Positions 35,601 through 47,000 of a stretch of 64,000 nucleotides of DNA are shown piece by piece (the first letter of the stretch is position 1; the number at the start of each line of letters is the position of its first letter). A program made the position numbers and the translations under genes. The notes beneath the pieces are model-generated. The model was given only the letters and a program-made list of their open reading frames with translations. It was not told where the DNA came from and did not search any database. The DNA lies in NCBI GenBank assembly GCA_903813345.2, contig CAIIXF020000006.1:14326348-14390347 (forward strand), given 5' to 3'. The stretch comes from Owenia fusiformis. Its lineage: Eukaryota > Annelida > Polychaeta > Sabellida > Oweniidae.

Positions 35601-37383
35601 TGAAATATTTATTGAAAGGTGTATCTGAGTACGCGGAGAGGCGCTTGGATTTTGAACCGAGTTGGGCAAAATGGTGTACCCCTTGATCTGATCTTCACCA
35701 ATCGCTTCTCAGATGTCCTTAGGAAAGTTGTTCCAACACCTATTCTAATGAGCCTGGCGGAAGGGCAGGTTGAAAGCCGTTTTAACCACGAGAAATATTC
35801 ATTAAAACCTCAGCATAGAATATTCCAGCAGCATCCAACCGTGAATGACGACCTTCCCAACCGTATCATATGTGGTGCAGTCCAGATTCGCCCTGATATC
35901 AAACAATTTACAGAAAATGGCGTTGAGTTTGATGATGGGACCACAATTAATGACTTAGATGTTGTCATATTAGCGACAGGGTATAAATTTGGATTTCCAT
36001 TTTTGGACAAAGATGTTATTGAGGTGATCGAAAATAAAGTGAATTTGTTCAAGTTCGTCTGGAATCCAGATTTGGAGCACCCTACAATGGCGTTTATAGG
36101 ATTCTTTCAGCCCTTGGGTGCCATAAATCCTATTGCAGAACTGCAGTGTAGATGGGCAGCGAGTGTTTTTAAGGTATTGAACAAAAATTACAATAATATG
36201 ATTAAATAGAAAAATACGATAGGTACGCTTTGTGACTTTTTAAATTGAAGAATGTTTATTTACCGATTGTTAGAAAACTACTTTCAGACTTGTTAGGATC
36301 GAAATTGAATTGAAGACAATGATAGCTTTTCAATGGATAATTAACAGATGTTATAGAGGAACAATCTAATTCTTGTAAAAACTTCTTGTAAGATGGAAAT
36401 CAAAGGTTTCCGAAAAGCCTTCATTTTATATGCGATAAGCTATTTTAAATCATGACTGTTATTCTATTATGGTCGTATTTGAAAAGTATAATGCGTAATT
36501 TATGGTTTGTCAATTGCTTGACATGTTCGACAAGTTCCAGCTATCTCATTTTGGTAAAACATTACTGATTACATTGTTACAATATGACCTTTCCAACGGT
36601 ACACCCAATGTGTGACTTGCTATTTTAATCACAAATTAAAACGTGGGAAGCAATGAAAAATAATTTTAATCATACATATTTCTTAAATGAAGGGTGACCT
36701 CAAACTTCCTTCCAAAGGGCTCATGTGGGCCGATATCAAAAGGAAACAGGGTGAAATGGCAGAGAGGTACTACAATTCAAAACGCCACACCATACAAGTA
36801 GACTTTGTGTCATTCATGGATGAATTGGCAGAACAAATTGGATGCAAACCGGATATATGTAAGTCTTTTACTAGGATTGAAATCGGCAACGTCACGTCCA
36901 TGTTATGAGTGAAACTGATATATACAGAAGCGCTAAAGAATTGTATTGAGTGTCTTCTTATTTTAGTATTTTTTGTTACCATGACAACGAACTTTGATAC
37001 TAGTCAAGTACATTTTGCATTATTTAGCAATTTCTTAACGATATTGTCATAAAAATATGTTTTCTTTTAAAATATGAATGATTTTTATATATATAAATCT
37101 AGTTGATATATATTTTATCTTAGGGAAATTGTTTAAAGAAGATCCTAGGCTGGCTCTAAAATGTTTGTTTGGTCCATGCATGCCCTATCAATACCGACTG
37201 GTTGGACGAAATTCATGGCCGGGAGCCAAAGTGGCCATTCAGACATTGTGGGAAAGAGTCGATGCTCCGCTGAAGACACGCCCTACTGGGAACAAACCGA
37301 CATCAGGGACAACAAGATTTATATTCCAGTGCTTCCTAGTGTTAATTATAGCATACATTTTCAAAATCATCTTTGGGTTCTGA
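32638..37383 (+). CDS. FMO: Flavin-containing monooxygenase, copy B (complete, 6 exons)
   Basis: Exons: 32638-32790, 33832-33998, 34868-35180, 35619-36173, 36693-36858, 37124-37383, giving 537 aa. Intron positions, phases and motifs are identical to copy [30 protein letters not shown] and the C-terminal hydrophobic anchor. Two residue differences from copy A were found by eye: D for E in exon 1 (SDDIGG) and G for E in exon 5 (SKGLMW). In the exons that I could compare directly the proteins are otherwise the same. A possible polyA signal is at 37526. The gene ends tail-to-tail with PHPT1, about 700 bp apart. I infer this is the ancestral copy. Confidence 0.93.
34206..34668 (+). mobile_element. 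LINE reverse-transcriptase fragment, decayed (FMO copy B)
   Basis: Counterpart of 2914-3375, with the same frameshifts and degraded motifs (KAFDS, GIRQGCP, QHANDT). A 2-bp insertion near 34464 distinguishes it from copy A. Confidence 0.68.
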
Positions 37384-37525
37384 GTGAAAGTGAAACTGTG
37401 AATGCAGTTTTCTTCTCAACTGGACTAGTTTTATGCTTTCAAAATAATGTAATGTCTAGTATACTAGTAGTAGTATGTCTAGTATATCCCTACACTGACT
37501 ATTAAATATCGAAGATACGTTTAAG

Positions 37526-37531
37526 AATAAA
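37526..37531 (+). promoter_or_regulatory. Possible polyadenylation signal of FMO copy B
   Basis: AATAAA about 140 bp after the stop codon, equivalent to 6233 in copy A. Confidence 0.5.
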
Positions 37532-38075
37532 ATGAAATGTAAAGAAGATACAACAAAATAGTGGTATGCAATATGGTATTCTTTTCATTCCTTAAAGCTT
37601 GTTAAAAGGATGTTTTTCTTCAGTTTATAACTAGACTCTGCAGGCAGGGTTCAGTAATGACAGAGATATGGCAGTGTATAAAAGGACAACAATCCATACA
37701 TCTAGTCATGCCAAAATTAAAAAAAAGATTCAGAGAACAATAATCCTGGTTGGGTGGCAATTTTTACGTTTTCTAATGTTCATATTGTACATATAACAAC
37801 TATTGAAAGGGCAATGGTATGAGAATAGTGTAAAACAACATTGATTATTGATTTGCACAATCATGTCTCTTACTGTATATGGTAACTGTGAGATCCACAA
37901 ATGTCAACTTTCCAGGAGCATATTCATAAAATAAAGCAAGAATTAATTAGAGAACAATCTTGCAGTGTTCTGTACTTCTACATATAAACCACTTCATCTC
38001 TGCATGCAGATTAGGTGGCATTTTGGTGTTAGTTCTCCCTTGATTGCAATTCCTTGGTTATTATAATTTTCTGTA

Positions 38076-39983
38076 CTAGTAACCCTCATTAGACCAAGTA
38101 ATACTATAGTCTGGGTATTTTTTCTTTAATAAGTCTGACGTTATTGAATGGTCCGCCCTTCCAAATCCCTGGAAGCAAAGAAAAATTGGTAAAACACATG
38201 ACATAAACATAAACATAGATTTGATCAAGGAATACTGTGTCTTGACTAGAAGAGTTCTCTAATGTATTGCTTTTAATCATTTTTGAAATATTTTTTATAA
38301 CTTGTGAAAATGTTTATTTTTATAATTTTAATCATTTCTTTTAAAAATAGACACACACTTTCTGCTTAGCAACAGTACACACTATATCAATCAAAGGTCA
38401 ATGACAATAAAGTGGGCAACATCACAATCACATCACCATCATAATGGCAGATGGCTATATCTCACCGTGACCTATCAATGCTAACCTGGGAATATCCATA
38501 TGCTTTTAATGTTTTATTTTTTGGTGAGTGATCTATCCTTCCACCTCCCACACATTCACATTCAAGACCATTCTTTTCTACAACCGGGAGCACGTTATCA
38601 TATATATCAGCTGAAATTACAAAAGAATTTATTTTTAATTTAATGCATATGACAGATGACTTTATTTGGTACAAAAAACCAGTTAAGATGTAACTTCAGT
38701 AAAACCTGTATATAGCAAACACCTACGAAGCCACAAAAATGTTCACTGCAGGCAGGTGTCCACTACAGTACAAACAGGGGATTTTAGAGGTGTCCATGTA
38801 AAATGTGTTTTAAAGTGGTGTTCACTTACACAGGTGTTCACTAGAGAGAAGTGTCTGATAAGACAGGCTTTACAAGTTTACAGTGCAGTACAGTTTATCC
38901 ACAAATAGCCTAAAATGGTATCAAAGGAAGTCTTTATCCAAGATTTAAGCCGAATATTTTTAAATCTGAAGAACCCTTTAGGAATTTTTTGAACTTACCA
39001 TGGAAACCAGCAGCTCTGAATCCCCTCACAATATACTTGTAAACATCTGCATCAGTAACATTAGCATCATACACCTAAATACAATGAACAGATGAATTAA
39101 TGTTGTATTTTGCATATGCAAGTAAAAATCAGTATTATGCATTATGTACATTGCTTTATCGTATGATCTGTAAAATGAAGCCCTCAGATTGGTCAGTTCT
39201 TGTGCTGTACCAATCTGTATTGCAACTGAGATTGTCCCCATTGATCATCTCCATCGCAATACAGAAAATATTGGTACAGATGGGACAATCTCAGTAGCAA
39301 TACAGAGGATCACACGATAAAACCGTTATTTCATGATTTGAAGTGCAATACAGGATATATTCTGTCTCGATATTCTGTATTGGCACTCGACTTTGTCTCG
39401 TTCCAATACAGAATTTCTCAAGCAAAATATATCCTGTATTGCACTTCAAATCATTCAATAACTTATAGTACAGTTCATGTACAGAGCATGAACCACCATA
39501 TCATCTGCAGTAAAACCTGTTTTAGTGAACACCCCTCTCTCTCATGAACACCTGCGTTGAGTGAACACCACTTATAAATACATTTTACATTGACTGTTGT
39601 ATAAAACCCCTTCTCTGTAGTGAACACCTACCTGCAGTGGCTCCTTTGATGTTCACTATATACAGGTTTTACTGTACATGTATTCTCTCATACAATTTTA
39701 ACTATCACATATTAGAAATATAAGAATTGTATTTTTCAATTACTGACACATGCATCAATGATACTTCTATTACAGTGGTGTAACCATTATGGACTACGTT
39801 AGTTCATAGACACATGGTTGATAATAAGCATCAATAACTGAAACGTAATATGTAAAACATTATGAAGTATAAATATGTCATCCTTTTGCTAACCTTTATA
39901 AGGATGTATTTGTAGCGCCCTTCACATTCCTCTATATCAACATCAGGTACTGATGAGAATCTTTCATTGTCTTGTTGTGCCAT
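38076..39983 (-). CDS. PHPT1: 14-kDa phosphohistidine phosphatase (complete, 4 exons)
   Basis: Exons on the minus strand: 39983-39894, 39074-38999, 38610-38486, 38168-38076. They join in phase to 127 aa, close to the roughly 125 aa of the family. PHPT1 is a small cytosolic enzyme that removes phosphate from phosphohistidine in proteins. Seen: [20 protein letters not shown] at the N-terminus; [15 protein letters not shown], whose His aligns with the catalytic His53 of the human enzyme; [17 protein letters not shown]; and [14 protein letters not shown] at the end. The start was chosen at ATGGCACAACAAG, which follows a strong acceptor-like TTTCAG 8 bp upstream, so a 5' untranslated exon probably lies further right. 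Intron 1 holds two hairpin elements. Exons 3 and 4 lie inside the duplicated block and are repeated at 6783-7325. Confidence 0.94.
38696..38880. mobile_element. MITE, CAGTAAAACCTG family (PHPT1 intron 2)
   Basis: It starts 'cagtaaaacctgtatatag', with 'gtgttcact' boxes, and ends 'gacaggctttac'. This is the counterpart of 7415-7590. The shared duplication block ends inside it. Confidence 0.65.
39334..39456. mobile_element. Hairpin element in PHPT1 intron 1
   Basis: 'gatttgaagtgcaatacagg' near the left end pairs with 'cctgtattgcacttcaaatc' at the right, giving arms of about 28 bp. Further nested inverted repeats ('gagattgtcccc' against 'gggacaatctc') lie at 39220-39300, suggesting either a larger composite palindrome or two nested elements. 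Confidence 0.7.
39508..39674. mobile_element. MITE, CAGTAAAACCTG family (best-preserved copy)
   Basis: It runs from 'cagtaaaacctgt' to 'acaggttttactg', a near-perfect inverted repeat, with TA at the right flank. The body is made of inverted 'gtgaacacc' boxes. Length 167 bp. PHPT1 intron 1. Confidence 0.8.
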
Positions 39984-40016
39984 AACCACACCTGAAACAA
40001 GACACACAGTGATAAA

Positions 40017-41464
40017 TATCGCACTTTGAAGAGCAAACTGGCCACCATGCAATTTACCCAGCATGGCCAAAACCTAATCAGACCTTGGCACTAGTCTGCT
40101 CTTGCATCTGTAAACATTTCAAGTTGACAAGGTTAGCGGTTTTCCTGCAATTTTGATGACAAGAATTTATTTGTAGTCTCGAACTTTGGGAAAATTTAGA
40201 TAACATCGTTTGTGACCTAATTTGATGACCTTCGACCTTGAAAATTTAATTTTTTCAGACCTCAGTAGGTGTTTTGTAATTAAGCTGACCTAAATTTAAA
40301 TCCAAAATATCAATTTAGAAAATCAACTTTTTTGACCTTTTCAAGGTCACTGAAGGTGAATGAAAGGTCAAATCTGAAATCTAAGGTCAGATTTGAACTT
40401 CTGAGAACTTGTAGATGTTTTTAAAAAAAAAATTTGGTCAATTTGGAGCAAGTTGAAAATTCAAAATGGCCGCCAAATTGAAAAAAATCAAAATGGCCAC
40501 CATGTAATTCAGCCAGCATACCCAAAACCTAATCAGATCTTGGCAATAGTCTGCTCTTGCATCTGTAAAAATTTCAAGTTGAACGGATAAGTGGTTTTCC
40601 TGGAATTTTGATGACAAGATTTGTTGAAAAATTCAAAATGGCCACCACGTAGTTTACCCAGCATGCCCTAAACCTAATCAGATCTTGGCACTAGTCTGCT
40701 ATTGCATGTGTAAAAATTTCAAGTTGAACAGGCTAGCGGTTTTCTTGGAATTTTGATGACAAGAATTGATTTGTAGTCTCAAACTTTGAGAAACTTGGAT
40801 AACATCATTTGTGACCTAGTTTAATGACCTTGACCTTCGACCTTGAAAATTTAACTTTTTCAGACCTCAGTAGGTGTTTTGTAATCAAGCTGACCTAAAT
40901 TTAAATCCAAAATATCAATTTAGAAAATCAACTTTTTTGACCTTTTCAAGGTCACTGAAGGTGAATGAAAGGTCAAATCTGAAATCTAAGGTCAGATTTG
41001 AACTTCTGAGAACTTGTAGATGTTTTTAAAAAAAAAATTGGTCAATTTGGAGCAAGTTGAAAAATTCAAAATGGCCGCCAAATTGAAAAATTCAAAATGG
41101 CCACCATGTAATTCAGCCAGCATACCCAAAACCTAATCAGATCTTGGTAATAGTCTGCTCTTGCATCTGTAAAAATTTCAAGTTGAACGGATAAGTAGTT
41201 TTCCTGGAATTTTGATGACAAGATTTGTTGAAAAATTCAAAATGGCCGCCACGTAGTTCACCCAGCATGCCCTTAACCTAATCAGATCTTGGTACTAGTC
41301 TGCTCTTGCATCTGTAAAAATTTCAAGTTGAACAGGTAAGCAGTTATCCTGGAAATTTGATGACAAGATTTGGTTTATGTCCCGCCCGCCCGCACGCCCG
41401 CCCGCCCGCACGCCCGCCCAACAGCACAAGACGACGGCAATATAGCACTTTTTCAAAGTGCGAT
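40017..41464. mobile_element. 1.4-kb composite repeat with internal tandem copies
   Basis: The ends are 'atcgcactttgaa' and the complement 'ttcaaagtgcgat'. Inside, a module of roughly 570-600 bp ('aaaatggccaccatg', 'acctaatcagatcttgg', 'agtctgctcttgcatctg', 'gaccttgaccttcgacc') is repeated about two and a half times. Near the right end is a GC-rich run of 'cccgcccgcacg' units. No protein is recognisable. It lies directly upstream of PHPT1. Confidence 0.75.
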
Positions 41465-44018
41465 AATAATAAAGTATGTGTTCTTTAGTATGTGTTTCCA
41501 GTGATTAACAGTTACAATGTATGTGTCCAAGGAGGATTGAATCCCAGGATTCCATCTCAAAATTCTGCCATATATGGAAATGTTGGGATTACAAAATTGG
41601 AATTTTGCTTACTTCAAAATTTGAATTATGAGTTTTGGTGTTATTTCCAAACAAAAAATTCCAATCACACAAGAAGTGATAGAGATATTGGTTCAAATCT
41701 TTTGGACTGTTCATTATGAATTCGTAGTCAGTTATAATGTCAGAAAATAGCGACTTTCTGACATTTTCATTGTTAGAAAATATTGAGTTGGGTCCCTTGG
41801 TTCACCTTGCTTAAAGTCACTGCATATGGCAAAATATTTCTGTGTTTGGAATAACCGAAAAAAAGACCACGTGCAGTATGGCAAGTGATTTTAGACAGTC
41901 ATATCTTTCACCATGAGTACTTTCTGGCCATAAATACAGTGGCTTTTATTAAAACAATATGATTTCTTTCAAGTGAAGTCCCCATGATAGTAAAATATCA
42001 ATCCAACTCTCTGAATTTTTTGGGATTAGGGCCCCACCTTGGCACTTTATGAGACTCATGGGTATACCATTGGCTCTAGAAACTTTAGTAATTTGACACC
42101 AGTTTCTAATTTACCTCACTGACCTTTTGTTTCTCATTTTCTCTCAAAATCAGGATATTTGGGAAATGAGCAGAGAAATTTTGTAGGGAATTCCAATCCC
42201 AAAATATAACAAGTGACAACTTAAACTGCATCCGAAGGGGACACACAACTTCACATGGACCAACTTTAGCACATGATTTGATGTGATTGCGGTGCAATAC
42301 AACCTTTTTGACCTGCCTCCATCTGTCAAAATCAGAGTGACAATTTTTGACATTTTCTATAGATGGCGTATTCAGGTGAGATCTTTTGATTTTCGTGGGG
42401 AGTTTTGTTTCAAACTTTTTTGACTGACAGAGGACATACTGGGGTATGATGGCATGATATCAAAACATGTCCACAAATCTTTGTTTTCTTTGAAAGACAA
42501 ATCATTTAGATGGGAATACACGAGACACATATTAACTTATAGCATTTGGTTATGTTAGCACCCGAAATGCACAGTATCAACACCTGATATACAGTGGGGA
42601 ACATAAAGAACTACTATAGCTATGAAAAATACATGCTGTTGCACATGTAATAAATTCTTACCTCAGTGTATTCAGTGCTCTATTTTCTCCGTCCTAGTAA
42701 GTTCAAATATAGTGGAATTTTTCTCCATAATGACAAATAGGAAGTGGAATAGGAATAGGACAAATTTGAAGTGGATATTCACATGTTAATGTGATCTTCA
42801 AATGTTGAGGCGATTTTGGAGCCTGATTACGCCGCAAGGAGGATTGGCTCCCAGAATGCAACATGACACGTGTCAGCTTTCAAAATACCATTACGCCATT
42901 TTGAAATCTGTCACGAGTAAATAAGGATGACTGATGTTGCATTCTAGGAGTCAATCCTCCTTGGATCATAAACATGACGATTCATGAAAACATTCGTTCG
43001 ATTTGGTAGGAATTTATCCATCTATGGAGCTTTGGATTCATTTATTGTGCTACTTAAAGTGAACGGGAATTATTTTTCTACTGCTTGGGAGAGTTTGAGA
43101 CACAAAACTTAGAATTTAGCGCATTGATTGTGATAGACGGTGAACACCGCCTCTAATGCGTTGGATTGTCGTAAGGACTTGCATTAGACGATCCTCAGAG
43201 ACCCAGAGGGTGAATGAATGCACCTATGATTGTGACAACTTTTGATTGTTGAGGTTTATTATGTCTTCGACTTTATATTGCCAAACCTGGAATAATGAGC
43301 GTCTATTCTTTAGGTAGGTCTAAGTCTAGTCTGGGCATTATTCTTCCAGGTTGGGCCACCAATCGATGTCAGATCTTGATACAACTTTACAAGTTCCTGT
43401 GCTGTTCATGTGTAACTGAGTTTTTTTGTTTTTTATACAGATCTTATATCCCTCTGAATTGTAGAATTAGCAGTCATAAATACAAAATATATTTAAATTG
43501 TATATAGGAAAATCCCTTGGCCATGCATAGAACAATAGCAAAGGCTTATCAAACATGAAAAATGCAATAAATAAATAAATTACCTGAAAATAAAACTTTT
43601 GAAGAGAAGGGTTTCCCTATATTCCGAAAACGAGGTTGGGAAATTCCCTGGGGACCGTTCATTCAGTGCGAATAAAGTTTACACTGAACTGCATTCTTTA
43701 TTCATGTAATTTATTTCATTGCATTTTTCAAAGTAGTACGTATATTTAACATGCATTTTACCCAGGTAAAAGTCTCTTAGCTGACAAACAAAAATACGGG
43801 TGTCGCTAGTAAAACATTTTGAGCTGATAAACAATGATTATCCGCTTGGCATTGTGGGAAAATATTGCCGCCATATTTGAATAGAAAACAAATTGTTCAA
43901 ATATCCATCTATTTTGCATTTATTTATGCCTAAATTGACTTCTAGCCATACAAATCAAAACAGAGAGACTGTGTAATGACAAAATGTGATATCATTGATA
44001 GTATTTATGACTGTCAAA
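41465..44018. other. Intergenic region between PHPT1 and SWI5 (divergent genes)
   Basis: No exon is supported on either strand. It includes a hairpin MITE at 42834-42964. A related 'caaggaggattgaatcccag' half-element lies at about 41528. Promoters for both genes presumably lie here, but no clear TATA or initiator can be assigned. Confidence 0.55.
42834..42964. mobile_element. Hairpin MITE (caaggaggattg ends)
   Basis: 'caaggaggattggctcccag' and the complement of 'ctaggagtcaatcctccttg' form arms of about 30 bp, extended by 'aatgcaacat' on both sides. Confidence 0.75.
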
Positions 44019-47000
44019 ATGGATAAAAACTGTAATCAATCGATTGTAAAAGTAGATGAAACAAGTTCAAAACTAGAAAGTGAAATCGAAAGTGAAATAT
44101 TTTCCACTCCAAAGCTAAACAAAGTGATTAAATCCACGTCAAAAAGGATTTCATCCTACAAAAAACTTACTGATACCTTCAAGTCTCCTGTAAGTATGAC
44201 TTAAATCTGGGAATACAGTGAATATCAAAATACCACCTGAATGCTAGTCTATGTACTTTGGAACGGATTTGTGCTTACAGCTGTAGGCTACATGTACCTA
44301 ATCCCTAACGAAACTCGTCTGGCCCAGATATCTACTCCCCGATTCTGAAATGTCGTAGATCTATGACTTCAGGAGTAGATAACTGGACTAACGGGTTTGG
44401 TTACCTAATCCCGTGCCAGGACTATAGACTATAGTCCTGGCACGGGATAAAGGCTACCCTTTGCAGTCGTTAGACTTTGCTTCTCAAAAGAGAGCTTCAT
44501 CTTTACTCTTTCAGTTTTCAATAAATTGCTGAACTCGCCGCACTAATCAGAGTTCGTTGTCGAGATAAGGACGACTTTCTATATATGGTCATTTTCTCTA
44601 AGATAATGCATAATTATTGTGCACGCATAAGCACTTGTTCCTTCCAGCTCAGTGATTGGTTGAGAATATGTCATCACGGTAGGTATGAAATGATTTATGG
44701 TCCGAGCTGTCACGGGCATCGGTCGTGGGGGCGGGGCTGCTAAACTGTAATATAGTCTATACTAGGCAGAAGGTAGTTTATATCCTGTCAATCACTCTGA
44801 CAATAAATTAAGCAACTAACGTCATTGTACGGTACTTGTAAACTGTGTAAAATATAAATACTTGTGACTTCTCTCACAGGTTCTTGGTAAAAGTGGTAAA
44901 GTTTAAATATCAAATGGTAGTCTACACTTTGGAGGCTTGTCTACTTAGTGCTTGACAAGTCAATTGGTTACTATGTTAGGGGAAAATGTGCAAATTTGAA
45001 AGTTGGTAACCCTGCTAGGAATGTTAGGTATCCGGCATTGTGGGTCATATCCACTCTACAGTAGCACCAGGCGGATATAGTCGAGTGTAAAATTGAAGTG
45101 CCTTGCCACATTGTCTAACATGAAAAACATGAAATTTACCATATTATAGAACAAAGTCAATTTTAAGTAGCCTACATGTACTTTCATAAATATGTAACTT
45201 TCTTTTTAAAGATTTTCATTCATAAGAAAACTTATAATTAATCATCGGTGGCAACACTGGCGAGTGCAATTTTTCATTGGCGATTCATTTCACAAGTCGA
45301 TTGCCACTTGTTGAGTAATAGAAAAATCCTAAGACCCACACTGTCCGGTCACCCAGTTTTTTACGCAAACCCACTTTGGAAATAGAAATGTTAAGAAGTA
45401 GGCGTACAGTGTACAATAAGCAAATACAGTGTATATGTAATTACCCTCAATTGCAAGTCACTGCTACAGCCCAGATGTACCAGCTAGCCCCTATTGGCTA
45501 AAGAGGTAGAGGTCAGAATTTGGAGTACCCCCATAAATGTGGCATTTATTATTTAAATCACCTCTCACAACTACTTCTGAATTGAAATATTAGGGTTGAA
45601 AATAAGCTGGATGAATGATTATTTAGATGAAATTCAGCGTTGACTACTGACAATGATTTCCAACCCCAAGTTTTCAATACACAAGTAGTTCTGTTGTGGG
45701 GGGGGGGGGTGATATGAAAAATCAACCTCGCATTTGTGGGGGTAACTTTGGAGGGAAGGATCCTGGGTTCGATTCCTGCACAGGGCATTGAATTTAGCAC
45801 ACTCTCTTTCATGTCTAGTACTGGTATCTTGCTTGTTACACTACAGCTCCCTGGATGTGTGCCCATGGGTTGTTACATTGGTGTCAGACGTGGGATTTAT
45901 CCTTGGGTATACTCAGTTACGATGGGACATCGTCTTTTAGGAGGATGGTGCAATGTCCCTTGATAGCAAGTTACTACTACAGCCCAGTGTAGCAGCTAGC
46001 CCCTATTGGTCAAAGTGGTGGAGCTTCAGACTTGGGAGCAGAGGGCCTGGGTTCAATTCCTGTATGGACCATTGTACTTAGCACATTCCCTTTCATGTCT
46101 AGTATCTGGTTCATTCATTACACTACAGCTCCCATGGGTCGTTACATATACACTAAATTGCATCTTAGGCTAAGCCTCCAACTCTCCTAAACATAATGAT
46201 CAACAAATCAAGTTGTCTGTCTGGCCAAATGTCTCATCCTAGACTCACCTCTTTCAACAGTTCAAAGGCTGACTGAGCTGATAGTACATTCTGTTCTATC
46301 AGATCAGTCAGCCTTTGAAAGAGGTAACCCTTAGATCATTTAACCCCTGGTCCCCACATTTGCCAGGGATAGATTCTTAACATACAAGGACTGGGCACCA
46401 AGGTCAAAGCATTCATTCCAGAAATTACCCGCATTTCTGTTTACAAAGGGCACCTCATGTACTTAAGGTCATGTGGGAGACATGGATCAACACTGTTAAG
46501 GTCACACAAAGTCAAAGTTCAATCCAATCACACCTGAAAGGTCAAATGCTTAATCAAGGTCATTCTCAAGGTCAATGTGCAAGTGTATTTGAATTGCAGT
46601 TTAAAGCTCAAAGAAAACTGGAAAACAAATTGTGCTACAAATAATCTAAATATTATAAAGATAAACTGTGTATGCATGTATATCTTATTGAATTTATTTG
46701 TGGAAAACTGTATTAATTGTATTTCAGGTAGTAAAACAAACTAATGAAAAGAGGACTGGCCAAACTGCAGATTCTTTGCAGTCAGAGATTGATGAATTGT
46801 TGAGAAAAGAGAATGAACTGGATACAGAAATAAATCTGCTTGAACAACAGTATGTATCTTATACAGTTATAATGTATAGTTGTTTTTAATGTCATTTGTC
46901 ACCATTCAGAAAAGTAGTTTATTCACAATCTCATGGCTGTTATGGACTCCACTGTTTCATGTATCTCTAGCCAGGCGTATAGGCATGTTTGAGGTATTGA

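Larger units (their letters stand above)
32586..38856 (+). repeat. Segmental duplication, copy B (FMO plus PHPT1 3' exons)
   Basis: This is the partner of 1-7575. Upstream of 32586 the sequence is unique within this window. Downstream, PHPT1 continues uninterrupted beyond the duplicated part, so this is the more complete locus. It lacks the three intron-1 insertions of copy A. Confidence 0.93.

Noticed and set aside
39984-40070. N-terminal extension of PHPT1 (MAMLGKLHGG...) in the same frame
   Set aside because: It crosses an acceptor-like TTTCAG and lies in the repeat beginning near 40017. The PHPT1 family starts close to MAQQ here.
45760-45780. A tRNA gene suggested by the B-box-like gggttcgattcctg
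   Set aside because: There is no cloverleaf or anticodon arm, and the segment recurs with a SINE tail at 46050.
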